From the NCBI GenBank assembly GCA_013288465.1, contig JABDBT010000016.1, positions 1 through 29,129 on the forward strand: a DNA stretch of 29,129 bases, read 5' to 3'. Below the pieces are notes generated by a model, which searched no databases, was not told the DNA's origin, and saw only the letters and a list, made by a program, of their open reading frames with translations. The stretch's first letter is position 1. Every line of letters starts with the position of its first letter. This document shows, in pieces, positions 9,458 to 17,828 of the stretch. This stretch comes from Bacteroidota bacterium. GTDB taxonomy: Bacteria > Bacteroidota > Bacteroidia > Sphingobacteriales > Sphingobacteriaceae. Position numbers and translations under genes: made by a program.

Positions 9458-11098
9458 TTATTTAATTTTAGCCAATGGTGTTTCACCTTTTTTAGCGATA
9501 TCATTCAGGTAAACCTCAATATTGGTATAGCCTCCCCCGTTTTTAGCCGGAAGCGCTGAATCTTTAGGATCTTTAGGATTAAGGCCATGAGCTATTTCCC
9601 ATGCGTCAGGTATCCCGTCATTGTCCGAATCTTTGTATGGGGTGCCTTTATAATCAGGGTAACCACCTACCTGCCATGGGGCAGTTATGATACCTATTTT
9701 ATAAGAGTCTTTTGGTAATTTACGTACTTTAAACTGGAAGTCGGTATCAGTTTGCATTTCTTTGTAAGTGATTTTACCTGTACGCACCTGCTCTGCAATC
9801 CTTTTATCGACTGCATCCCTAACAGGAAGCGTAGCACCCGAATTAACAACAACAAATTTATAAGCATCGGCTGCAGACATAATAGTTAAAGGCGCCATAG
9901 GAAATGGTGTTGCTGAATACATATAATCTTTATACTGGCCTGCATCGGGCAACTCATCCACCTGGATACCACCGGCCCAGTTATCCGCGGTAATTTTGGG
10001 ATAGCCTTCCATGATGTTACCAACAGCATACACCCGGCCAAACACCCTTTCCTTTAGTTTACTCCGACCAGATTCAGGCTTTAATATGCGATGACCAACG
10101 GCTTCATCTTTAGGTGTAACCGGACCCGGTTTAAAATAGTTATTTATGATATTGTAATTGGTGGTATAATCGCCACCATCCATTGAGCGGTGATGCCAGT
10201 TAAATACCACGTTGTTAACAAAGGTGTAAGGGCCATTCCAGCCTACAGAAGGGTTACGGCCGGTATTATCAGCCCACATATTTCTTATCAACGTGCTGTT
10301 TTCGCCACCTGTAGTACTGCCAAAAGAGTGGTTCCAGTAATCAAGTGCTTCTGCATAAATGCAGTTTTGAACAGTGATATTAACTGTGCCATGTTTTTCT
10401 TCTTTCGAGCCATCACCCGGGTCAAACATGTGGCGGTACATAGAAAAATTCTCGTCCAAACCCCAGCTTGTTGATGTATGATCAACTATAATATTACCTA
10501 CCGGGTTACCACCCAGCGCGTCATCCCTGCGGCCAACATTGGTTTCGCCACGACGGAAGCGCATATAACGAATAATTACATCGTGTGTATCTACCCAAAA
10601 TGATTCACCTGCAACGCAAACGCCATCGCCTGGCGCACTTTGACCCTCAATAGAAATATATGGAGCGCGTACACTTATAGGCGACTTAATATGAATAATA
10701 CCTGATACGTTGAATACAACAATACGTGCGCCGCCCTGCTCACAGGCCCAGCGTAAAGTACCTGGGCCGCTATCTGCTAAGCTTGTAACTACCAATACCC
10801 TGCCGCCACGACCACCAAAGGTATATTTACCACCACCTTCAGCACCCGGAAAAGCCGGAATTTTTGCCTGTGGCAAATCAGTTGGCCTTGAAGCCCATGG
10901 TACGTAAACTTTACCGCGCCGCATATCTGCCTGCACAATAGGCCAGGCTACCTGCCATGCCGAATCTGAACGGGCCTGGGCAGCTTTCATCATTGCATCG
11001 CTCTCTGCCTGAACTTTTTTGGGTACCTGCGGATATTGCGCAAAAGCCGACATTGTAAATGCGGCACATGCTGATAGCAGAAAAATAGTTTTTTTCAT
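9458..11098 (-). CDS. Pectate lyase-like polysaccharide lyase family 1 protein
   Basis: This 546-residue protein has a clean signal peptide (1-20, cut after AFA). The PL1 beta-helix occupies about 80-400. Its hallmarks are FPGAEGGGKYTFGGRGG (83-99), LRWACEQGGARIVVFNVSG (115-133), IIRYMRFRRGE (175-185, arginine-rich catalytic strand) and VDHTSTSWGLDENFS (205-219, matching the WiDH block). A DSDNDGIPDAWE segment at 490-501 is a calcium-binding thrombospondin type 3-like loop that often ends these Bacteroidota lyases. PL1 enzymes cleave polygalacturonate by beta-elimination, leaving unsaturated uronates. It is the first gene after the susD terminator, so it probably starts its own transcript or receives read-through. 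It is the strongest evidence that the locus targets pectin. Confidence 0.9.
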   Translation of the reverse strand: MKKTIFLLSACAAFTMSAFAQYPQVPKKVQAESDAMMKAAQARSDSAWQVAWPIVQADMRRGKVYVPWASRPTDLPQAKIPAFPGAEGGGKYTFGGRGGRVLVVTSLADSGPGTLRWACEQGGARIVVFNVSGIIHIKSPISVRAPYISIEGQSAPGDGVCVAGESFWVDTHDVIIRYMRFRRGETNVGRRDDALGGNPVGNIIVDHTSTSWGLDENFSMYRHMFDPGDGSKEEKHGTVNITVQNCIYAEALDYWNHSFGSTTGGENSTLIRNMWADNTGRNPSVGWNGPYTFVNNVVFNWHHRSMDGGDYTTNYNIINNYFKPGPVTPKDEAVGHRILKPESGRSKLKERVFGRVYAVGNIMEGYPKITADNWAGGIQVDELPDAGQYKDYMYSATPFPMAPLTIMSAADAYKFVVVNSGATLPVRDAVDKRIAEQVRTGKITYKEMQTDTDFQFKVRKLPKDSYKIGIITAPWQVGGYPDYKGTPYKDSDNDGIPDAWEIAHGLNPKDPKDSALPAKNGGGYTNIEVYLNDIAKKGETPLAKIK

Positions 11099-11490
11099 TT
11101 TAATTGGTTTTTATTGTTTGTACCAAACTATGTTTGATAAGACATTTCTTTCAAAATCATTATGCGTATAACATAGTTAAACATTATAAAAATGCCTGCA
11201 AAATTTAGAAAGAGTACTTAGGTATTAAATTTGGTTTTTAAATTATACTTATCCAAATATGCAAGCTAAAGCCTGTTATTTAATATAGAATATTCGCAAG
11301 GTTTTATAGCATATTATCCTATAGAATTTTTGCCTGTATATTTAGAAATTTGTCGCACTTATGTTACAATTTAAGTTAAAAACAACAATTATGAGCTGTT
11401 AAAATAACTTTACATCTAATTTAAAAAGAACATACCAGCACAAAGATTCGTGTTAAAATAATACAAAGAATATTCAATACTGTTTTAAAC
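11099..11490. other. Gene-free region upstream of the PL1-led enzyme genes
   Basis: This AT-rich 392-bp gap separates the susD terminator from the PL1 start and must hold any separate promoter for the downstream enzyme train. I searched the minus strand for the Bacteroidota -7 consensus TAnnTTTG and found no exact match. The nearest is CATATTTG (11261-11254), without a convincing -33 element. No ORF, RNA gene or clear repeat was seen. Confidence 0.5.
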
Positions 11491-11524
11491 AAAAAAGGGG
11501 AAGTTTTTACACTTCCCCTTTTTT
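11491..11524 (-). terminator. Strong intrinsic terminator after susD
   Basis: A perfect 14-bp inverted repeat, AAAAAAGGGGAAGT / ACTTCCCCTTTTTT, with a 6-base loop (11505-11510), lies 21 bases beyond the susD stop. On the minus strand it reads as a GC-containing hairpin ending in a T6 tract, the classic form. It would stop or attenuate the DUF3826-susC-susD transcript before the enzyme genes. The A-tract on the other arm makes it potentially bidirectional. Confidence 0.85.
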
Positions 11525-11545
11525 AGTATGACAGTTATTCTAAAT

Positions 11546-13369
11546 TTACTGTAGTGGATCAAAAGCACCACCCCAGGTATTATTTTGAATTAAATTAGGG
11601 TTATTAGTTAAAGCTGCTGTTGGTATGCCAAAGAAATAATCGGCAGATTGAACTGCAATATTATAGGTATCCAACGTTTTCAGCGTTATGGTAAAGTTTG
11701 CAGTGTACATGGCATCCAACGATGTGTTTGCTGATGCATCCCGTGTTGTCAAAATATAATCTGTACCAAGCTTAGTATTGTTTAACGTTGTAACAATGCC
11801 TTTTCTAAGGGGCGTACCATTTAAGGTACTTTCCAGAAGTTTTCTTCTTCTAAGGTCCCAGTAACGTTTACCTTCAATAGCAAATTCAATTTGCCTTTCG
11901 TGCATAATGGCAGTGATCATCTGGTCATGGGTCATGTTTGGGGTTAAGCCGTACAAACCGGCAGTACCGGCATCAATACCAGCACGTTTCCTGATGGCAA
12001 TCAAACCTGTATATGCCTCCTGAGCAACACCCAGGTTGCCAATTTCTGCGGCGCACTCGCCAAGGTTAAGTAAAACTTCGGCATACCTGATTTCCATCCA
12101 GTCTGTACCTTCATAAACAACGTTTGACAATGAAACGTTGGGATCAATAGCCTTACGGGTATAAAACCCGGTGGTACTGGCAGTTGATTCGGTAGATTTT
12201 GTAGCAGTACCGGCGGCATTGGTATAATAAATATACGTCCATAACCTGTAAGCGGTATTTCCTAATATCGGCCAGTTACAGCCATTATACGCAATTGTTG
12301 CCGCAAAACGTGGGTCACGGTTATCGTAATAGGTATTTATGCTATAAGGGTATTTAGGAGAAGTGCCCGGAGGCAAACCATCCTGCATATCATAATTAGC
12401 TACCAGATTCCATGTAGGTTGATTTGAACCACCCGCAGTGCCTAAATAAGCAGGGCGTGTTTGTGTATCATAACTATTGTTATCCATACCGTTGGCATCC
12501 GAATACGTATTGTAGGCGGTAACCATTACAGCTTCGGGGTTTGCGTAATCGCCTTCTACAAACCACATATTACTGTATGATGGCGCTAAACCGTATCCGT
12601 TAGCTTTTAATATGGTATTAGCCTGCACATTTGCATTGTAAGCTGCCATCCACCTGGTTTGGTCATTGGTAGGGTTAAATTGCGGGCTTGCATAAGTTAG
12701 CAGTACCCTACCTAAAAATGAAGCCGCAGCGGCTGATGTTATACGAGCATAATCAGCTGCCTGCGGCCATTTTGCAGGCAGATATTTAATAGCGGTATCC
12801 AAATCAGATACGATTTGATTAATACATTGTGATGTAGTATTACGTGGTAATAACGCATCTGCTCTTGCAGCGTCACCAACTTCGGGAAGTGTTGTTAATA
12901 CCAACGGAACGCCGCCATAAAGACGAACAAGGTCAAAATACCTGTATGCTCTCCAAAAATAAGCCTGGGCTTTGTACCTGTTTTTAGTTCCTATTGGTAA
13001 TGTGCCTGCTGTTACGCCGGTAATAAAATCATTACAGTTACGGATTTTACCATAGTTTGTTGATTTACTGTTTGAGGTACTAATATCGCCTACTGTTTCC
13101 TGCGTTACAAGTCCCTGCATGTAAACGTTACTGCCGGCTTCCTCATCAGTTAGCGTTTCACCGGTACCAATAGCACCACCTGTATTACCTCCCCAGGATG
13201 GCAAATTGTTTGTGTAAATTAAATCCATATAAGACTTAGTTACTGTAGAATCATTAAAGACCTCGGCCGGAGTTAAGCTCTGAAGATCTTGCTTCTGAAG
13301 CACTTTCTTACAATTAGTAAATAAGATACTGACTGTAAATGCTGCTAATAATATTTTAAATAGTTTCAT
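11546..13369 (-). CDS. SusD/RagB-family glycan-binding outer-membrane lipoprotein
   Basis: This 607-residue protein starts MKLFKILLAAF with a lipoprotein signal ending at Cys20 (FTNC). SusD hallmarks include the AYFWRAYRYFDLVRLYGGVPL segment near 130-150 (the TPR-like helical core), SAAAASFLGRVLLTYA near 213-228, and the C-terminal block MHERQIEFAIEGKRYWDLRRR. The protein sits on the SusC barrel as a lid at the cell surface and captures oligosaccharides for import. It starts 11 bases after the susC stop, the usual tight pairing, and is closed by the terminator at 11524-11491. No SusE/F-type binding lipoprotein follows. Ligand specificity cannot be read from the sequence and is inferred from the pectinolytic neighbours. 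Confidence 0.96.
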   Translation of the reverse strand: MKLFKILLAAFTVSILFTNCKKVLQKQDLQSLTPAEVFNDSTVTKSYMDLIYTNNLPSWGGNTGGAIGTGETLTDEEAGSNVYMQGLVTQETVGDISTSNSKSTNYGKIRNCNDFITGVTAGTLPIGTKNRYKAQAYFWRAYRYFDLVRLYGGVPLVLTTLPEVGDAARADALLPRNTTSQCINQIVSDLDTAIKYLPAKWPQAADYARITSAAAASFLGRVLLTYASPQFNPTNDQTRWMAAYNANVQANTILKANGYGLAPSYSNMWFVEGDYANPEAVMVTAYNTYSDANGMDNNSYDTQTRPAYLGTAGGSNQPTWNLVANYDMQDGLPPGTSPKYPYSINTYYDNRDPRFAATIAYNGCNWPILGNTAYRLWTYIYYTNAAGTATKSTESTASTTGFYTRKAIDPNVSLSNVVYEGTDWMEIRYAEVLLNLGECAAEIGNLGVAQEAYTGLIAIRKRAGIDAGTAGLYGLTPNMTHDQMITAIMHERQIEFAIEGKRYWDLRRRKLLESTLNGTPLRKGIVTTLNNTKLGTDYILTTRDASANTSLDAMYTANFTITLKTLDTYNIAVQSADYFFGIPTAALTNNPNLIQNNTWGGAFDPLQ

Positions 13370-13380
13370 TTTCTTAAATT

Positions 13381-16300
13381 TTATAATGCAACGTTTAAAC
13401 CAATTGAAAAAGTTTTTAATGTAGGATATACAGAATACGATGCCGAATTATCCCTGTAGGTATAAGGGTTATATAAATTCAAAGGATTCGTAGCTACAAA
13501 AAAGGCTCTTATACTGTTAACTCCTAATATCGTAGAGTACTTTGTTGGTACGGTATAACCCACATTAATACGGCTGATATTAACTGTTGTTGAACTTCTG
13601 AACCAGAATGATGAAGCAAAAGTAGAATAATCAGCATTGTAGTAAGGAGCAGGAAAGGCGGCATTTGTATTAGTTGGGGTCCAGTGATCAGCCCAAAATT
13701 CAGGCCTGTTCTCAGTAGATGTTGCTAATTTTTGTGCCTGTCCTTCAACACTTCCTGTGCCGCCCCATGATACACCCGCAACCAAATTAAAGCTAATTTC
13801 CTTATAGCTGCCACCTAAGGTAAGGCCGGCGCCATTATGGTTACTTGATTTATTTGATATATAAGTTTCGTCACTTGCATCGGTAGTGATCTTGCCATCA
13901 CCATTTAAATCTTTATAATATAACATACCCGGTTCAGGTGTCTGTCCAAATATGGTATAACCAGGGTGAACGGCAAGGTAATTATTTACATCCTGCTGAG
14001 TCCTGAACATACCTTCATAAACCAGGCCAAATACGCCGCCATCACTTGATTTACCGGTACGATCTTGTACTGTCCCTCTTAAACCGGATGCTAAATCATA
14101 TTTGAGGAGTTTGTTATCACTCCATCCAAATGACCCTCTAATTAGATAGCTAAAGTCCTTACCAATTTTATCACTCCATGTTGCGGTAAGTTCATAGCCA
14201 AAAGTATTAGCTGATGAGTAATTTTCCGGAGGAGTGGTTGCAGCTACCAGCGCAGAAACTGAAGATGACAAAGTTGTAAGCATATTATAGCCATGATTAA
14301 AATAATATTCACCGGTAAGGGATAAACGGTTATTTAAAAAAGCCATATCTATGCCGTAGTTGGTCTTAAAGTTCGAATCCCATGAAATATCAGGGTTTGC
14401 CAAAGCAACGTTCGGAGATATACCTAAACCACGCTCACCTGAAGGGGAACCAAATACCGCGCCGCCAGAACCGCCTGTGCCTATGGCATAATTGGTTGCA
14501 TATTTATAAGCGGGAATGTTATTACTACCTACTAAACCGGCAGAGAACCTGAATTTTAACAAATCGATAAATTTATAGTTATCTGCAATAAAGTGTTCTT
14601 TTGATGCTACCCAGCCTACTGACCCACCGGGGAAATAACCCCATTGATGTGATGGCGACAGTACAGTGCTCGCATCTGCCCTGAATATTACTTCAGCTAA
14701 GTATTTATCAGCGTAATTATAATTTAACCTGTTAACGAAAGCCTCTGTGCCAGCCTCGCTAACCAATGTTGACTGATTAGAAGATTGTGCGCCTGTAGTA
14801 AAATTTTGGTTATCTAACCCCCCAACAATAGGGCCATCGGCTTCCGCAGCTACGCCATCACTATTTGTTTCGGTTTGCTCATATAGTGATATCAGGGTTA
14901 TAGTATGTTTACCCCAAGTATGCGTATAATTTAAACCGGCATCAAGTTGGTAAGCAGTAGTAAATGTAGGCACTATTCTTACCCTTGATCCATTAGTCAA
15001 TGTTTTTGAATTCACAAAAGTGCCGCCCGGAATATGGTTATTTTGCCCGGTACCTGAGTATGTTACATAATTAAACTGTGTTCCGTATTGCGTAGGAAAG
15101 CCAAAGTTAATATTATCATTATAATTGAAGTAAGCGCTTAGGCCTTTTACTCCGGGGATCTGATAAGTTACATTAGCCGTAGCATTGATAATATAGTTTA
15201 ATGACTCGGTATAGTTATTTGATTGCTGAATAGCAAAAAAGTTAACGTTATCTACCGCAGCAGCTGATGTACTTGTAGTAAATAAATTAGGCTGTCCGTT
15301 TATGAAATACTGTGACCATGGTGGTACCTGGGTAAGTGATAAAAAGTCATTGTCTAAACTTTCTGTGGTACTTTGCAGTTTATACCAGTAGCTTCTGCTA
15401 TACGAATAATCATCAGATAACGAAATAGCAACTTTTAACCCTTTAGCCAAATTAGCATCAACACTTGCCCTTAATCCATATTTATAGGTATTTACACCCG
15501 AAAAATTGGAATTTTGATTCACATAATTGGCACCTACAAAATAGGTAGCCTTATCTGAACCACCACTGATGTTTAGGGTTGCCCGCTCAACATCAGATGT
15601 ATGAAAAGCTTGTTCAACATAATTATTATTGTTAGCCGCAAAATAAGCCAATTCATCAGGTGTATAATAGGTGCTCAATTTGTTGGTTACAACACCACCG
15701 ATATAGCCATTAGGATCAACATAAGTGGCCGGGTTAGCTAAACTTTCTGCCACCTGCGAATCATCATTCAAATAGGTAGCCAATTGCAAACCACTCATCA
15801 TTTTGGGTAGTTCAATAGCCCTTGCATTACCCATTGATGTTGAGAAAGAAATTTTCGGCGGGCCGTTTTTACCTCTCTTAGTTCTTACTACTATAACACC
15901 ATTAGCTCCCTGGATACCATATACCGCAGCAGCAGCATCCTTTAATATGGTAATATTTTCAATCTCGGTAACATCCAGTAAGTTAAAATCAGATGCCGTT
16001 CTGTATGCATCATCAATAACATACAACGGACCGCCGCTTTGGCCGTTTGAAGAAAAGAATACGGGGTTCCTGATAGTTATAGTAGCAGGTTGGCCCGGGC
16101 GCGATTCACCGCCGGAAATACCTACACCACCACCTACTGAAAGCCCCTTTAATGCCACAGAAAGACTTGTAGAAGGGATGTCAGCAGCATTTTTAAGGTC
16201 GTAGGTTGTAACAGCGGCAGTAAGGTCAACCCTTTTTTGCGTACCGTAACCTACTACTACAACTTCGTTAAGGCTATTTTCGGCCGGTACAAGTTGAAAA

Positions 16301-16578
16301 CTCACGCTGTTTTCGCCTGGTTTTAAAGTTTTTTCCTGGTAATTGTAACCAAGAAACTTAACACCGATAACGACATTTTGCAGGTCGGTAACCCTGATCG
16401 AATACTTACCGTTCACATCGGTAACGGCACCTAAAATACCGCCTTTAACCTGGATAGAAGCTCCGGGTATAGGTTCGGCTTTTTCGTCTGTCACTGTTCC
16501 TGTTACGGTCCGGTTTTGTGCTTTTAGCATAACGCTAAACAAAAGCATCACTGAGAGTAAGAGGTAAATTTTTCTCAT
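13381..16578 (-). CDS. SusC/RagA-family TonB-dependent oligosaccharide transporter
   Basis: This 1065-residue outer-membrane transporter has a signal peptide (1-20), a carboxypeptidase-regulatory-like beta-sandwich (22-98, with GTVTDEKAEPIPGASIQVKG), a TonB-box region ENSLNEVVVVGYGTQ (about 100-114), a plug domain (115-230, including ITILKDAAAAVYGIQGANGVIVV) and a long 22-stranded barrel ending in FSIGLNVAL. There is no N-terminal STN signalling domain, so coupling to an ECF sigma/anti-sigma pair is not expected. That agrees with control by the neighbouring AraC protein. It imports oligosaccharides using TonB energy together with the SusD lid. It follows DUF3826 after a 97-bp gap with no clear promoter or terminator, so co-transcription is likely. 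Confidence 0.97.
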   Translation of the reverse strand: MRKIYLLLSVMLLFSVMLKAQNRTVTGTVTDEKAEPIPGASIQVKGGILGAVTDVNGKYSIRVTDLQNVVIGVKFLGYNYQEKTLKPGENSVSFQLVPAENSLNEVVVVGYGTQKRVDLTAAVTTYDLKNAADIPSTSLSVALKGLSVGGGVGISGGESRPGQPATITIRNPVFFSSNGQSGGPLYVIDDAYRTASDFNLLDVTEIENITILKDAAAAVYGIQGANGVIVVRTKRGKNGPPKISFSTSMGNARAIELPKMMSGLQLATYLNDDSQVAESLANPATYVDPNGYIGGVVTNKLSTYYTPDELAYFAANNNNYVEQAFHTSDVERATLNISGGSDKATYFVGANYVNQNSNFSGVNTYKYGLRASVDANLAKGLKVAISLSDDYSYSRSYWYKLQSTTESLDNDFLSLTQVPPWSQYFINGQPNLFTTSTSAAAVDNVNFFAIQQSNNYTESLNYIINATANVTYQIPGVKGLSAYFNYNDNINFGFPTQYGTQFNYVTYSGTGQNNHIPGGTFVNSKTLTNGSRVRIVPTFTTAYQLDAGLNYTHTWGKHTITLISLYEQTETNSDGVAAEADGPIVGGLDNQNFTTGAQSSNQSTLVSEAGTEAFVNRLNYNYADKYLAEVIFRADASTVLSPSHQWGYFPGGSVGWVASKEHFIADNYKFIDLLKFRFSAGLVGSNNIPAYKYATNYAIGTGGSGGAVFGSPSGERGLGISPNVALANPDISWDSNFKTNYGIDMAFLNNRLSLTGEYYFNHGYNMLTTLSSSVSALVAATTPPENYSSANTFGYELTATWSDKIGKDFSYLIRGSFGWSDNKLLKYDLASGLRGTVQDRTGKSSDGGVFGLVYEGMFRTQQDVNNYLAVHPGYTIFGQTPEPGMLYYKDLNGDGKITTDASDETYISNKSSNHNGAGLTLGGSYKEISFNLVAGVSWGGTGSVEGQAQKLATSTENRPEFWADHWTPTNTNAAFPAPYYNADYSTFASSFWFRSSTTVNISRINVGYTVPTKYSTILGVNSIRAFFVATNPLNLYNPYTYRDNSASYSVYPTLKTFSIGLNVAL

Positions 16579-16675
16579 AAAATTAAAGATTAATAATTGG
16601 TTGGTTTATATGTATAGTTTATTTGTTACTCAATTTGCGTTAATATTTTTCTATTTCGTTAATAAGCAACAAGTA

Positions 16676-17353
16676 TTATTGCCCCGCTTTTTCTTTGATC
16701 CGTTTTTGCCATTCTTCTCCGGCCTTTTTCATATCATACCCCTGTGCCGATAAATAGTTATTTATCCTGCCTTTATATTTTCCAAAAACTTCATGCTTTT
16801 TATTTGACGATTCAGCGTCAATGGCCAGCTCGCGCGCCTCGATCAACCAACCTTTAATTTTTTCTTTTTGCGGTTCGGTTAGGGTTGGTAATTCGTCCAG
16901 GTAACCGGCATAGGTTACTTCCAGTATTTTGTAGGTCATCTCGTCTTTAACCTGGTCAACCTGTAACGCTGTTAAATCCTTACCCAATTTAGAAAGGTAC
17001 ACTTTATGTAATTTGGCAAGCTGGTGGGTTGCATCGGTGTCAATTACAGCAATTTTTGCGTTTTCGGCGGCCTTATCGGCTCCCGGTTGCTTTTTAGCTT
17101 CGTTTATTGTTGCCACTTCGGCGTTACGGGTATCGTGTATGGTACCCAAGGTACGATATTGATCAACAATGATATCACGTACATGTTTGTATTTTGCCGA
17201 ATCTTTAATGCCCAATACGTCAACTATTTTTTCAGCACGTTTAGTTATTACTTGCGTGTAGTTGGCCTGCTCTTCGGGTGTTTGCGTTTTTTGCGCGTAA
17301 GCAAACGTCAAACTGCTCAATACTAATCCAACTATTAAAAAATATCTTCTCAT
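16676..17353 (-). CDS. DUF3826 family secreted protein
   Basis: The chosen ATG (17353-17351) gives 225 residues beginning MRRYFLIVGLVLSS with a signal peptide to residue 20 (FAYA). It is preferred to a longer reading from 17386 because an AAGGAG motif lies 11 bases upstream and the signal peptide then starts at residue 1. The mature protein is mostly charged helix (EEQANYTQVITKRAEKIVDVLG, KLHKVYLSKLGKDL, EPQKEKIKGWLIEARELA) and ends in a lysine-rich tail. I recognise it as the DUF3826 family, which recurs in Bacteroidota glycan loci and has no known function. No catalytic motif is visible. Being first in the susCD transcript suggests a periplasmic helper or binding role, which is inference. 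Confidence 0.85.
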   Translation of the reverse strand: MRRYFLIVGLVLSSLTFAYAQKTQTPEEQANYTQVITKRAEKIVDVLGIKDSAKYKHVRDIIVDQYRTLGTIHDTRNAEVATINEAKKQPGADKAAENAKIAVIDTDATHQLAKLHKVYLSKLGKDLTALQVDQVKDEMTYKILEVTYAGYLDELPTLTEPQKEKIKGWLIEARELAIDAESSNKKHEVFGKYKGRINNYLSAQGYDMKKAGEEWQKRIKEKAGQ

Positions 17354-17364
17354 TATATATGTTA

Positions 17365-17370
17365 CTCCTT
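17365..17370 (-). promoter_or_regulatory. Shine-Dalgarno site of the DUF3826 gene
   Basis: The minus strand reads AAGGAG 11 bases before the ATG at 17353. Strong Shine-Dalgarno sequences are uncommon in Bacteroidota, so this helps choose the internal ATG over the longer open frame. Confidence 0.6.
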
Positions 17371-17461
17371 TTAAATTACCCAGCATTTTAGCTTATTCCT
17401 TATTGTATTATTTTCAACCAAAACACCTGTATTATTTGCTTAGTTGAACCTACATTTAGCT

Positions 17462-17482
17462 CTGTTGCAATTAACGCAACAG
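17462..17482. repeat. Inverted repeat, candidate operator
   Basis: Perfect 7-bp arms CTGTTGC and GCAACAG flank a 7-base AT-rich centre (AATTAAC). It lies about 110 bases upstream of the DUF3826 start and is not followed by a T-run on either strand. An operator is therefore more likely than a terminator. Confidence 0.5.
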
Positions 17483-17515
17483 AATAACTGTATTTTTAAC
17501 AATTAATTAAGTTCG

Positions 17516-17535
17516 CAAAACTTAGCCAAAACTTA
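17516..17535. repeat. Direct repeat CAAAACTTA, candidate regulator site
   Basis: CAAAACTTA occurs at 17516-17524 and again at 17527-17535, an 11-bp period close to one helical turn. AraC-family activators typically bind such same-face direct repeats. On the minus strand each copy reads TAAGTTTTG, which also resembles a -7 element (TAnnTTTG) with one extra base, so a promoter role is an alternative. Confidence 0.4.
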
Positions 17536-17745
17536 ATCTGCAATAAAATATATAATGTTTATTCGGTTTATATCCTTGGTGGTAGTATCAGCCTGTTTAG
17601 AACGATCTACCAAAACAAATATCAAGTATTAGCATAGGGGATTATTACAGGGATTTATCAACTTATTGTAGGATATTATCATAACATTTTTTACCTTTAG
17701 CAACTGTTTTTAAAAAGCCCCAATCAAAAAACGGACTAAAGCGCT

Positions 17746-17771
17746 CTTGATCTTGCTAATTTAAGATCAAG
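17746..17771. repeat. Perfect 9-bp inverted repeat upstream of the araC-type gene
   Basis: Arms CTTGATCTT (17746-17754) and AAGATCAAG (17763-17771) flank an 8-base centre GCTAATTT, ending 57 bases before the regulator start codon. It may be an autoregulatory operator or a leader hairpin. No T-run follows, so it does not look like an intrinsic terminator. Confidence 0.55.
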
Positions 17772-17828
17772 GTATTGCATAAAAACAGGCCAATTATTTG
17801 ACGCTTATTTTAACAGATCTCATCAAAG

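Larger units (their letters stand above)
17387..17828. promoter_or_regulatory. Divergent control region between the araC-type gene and the DUF3826-susCD operon
   Basis: This AT-rich region must contain the promoters for both directions. It holds an inverted repeat at 17462-17482, a direct repeat at 17516-17535 and a long inverted repeat at 17746-17771, described separately. A plus-strand TACCTTTA at 17692-17699 is one base off the Bacteroidota -7 consensus, with a TTG at 17666-17668. It is a weak candidate promoter for the regulator gene. No open reading frame of note was seen. Confidence 0.55.

Noticed and set aside
15803..16204. Plus-strand open frame of 133 codons
   Set aside because: It is antisense to the SusC plug-domain coding region and is a shadow of that frame.
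17354..17386. Eleven-codon extension of the DUF3826 protein
   Set aside because: The internal ATG has a Shine-Dalgarno site and starts directly at a clean signal peptide.
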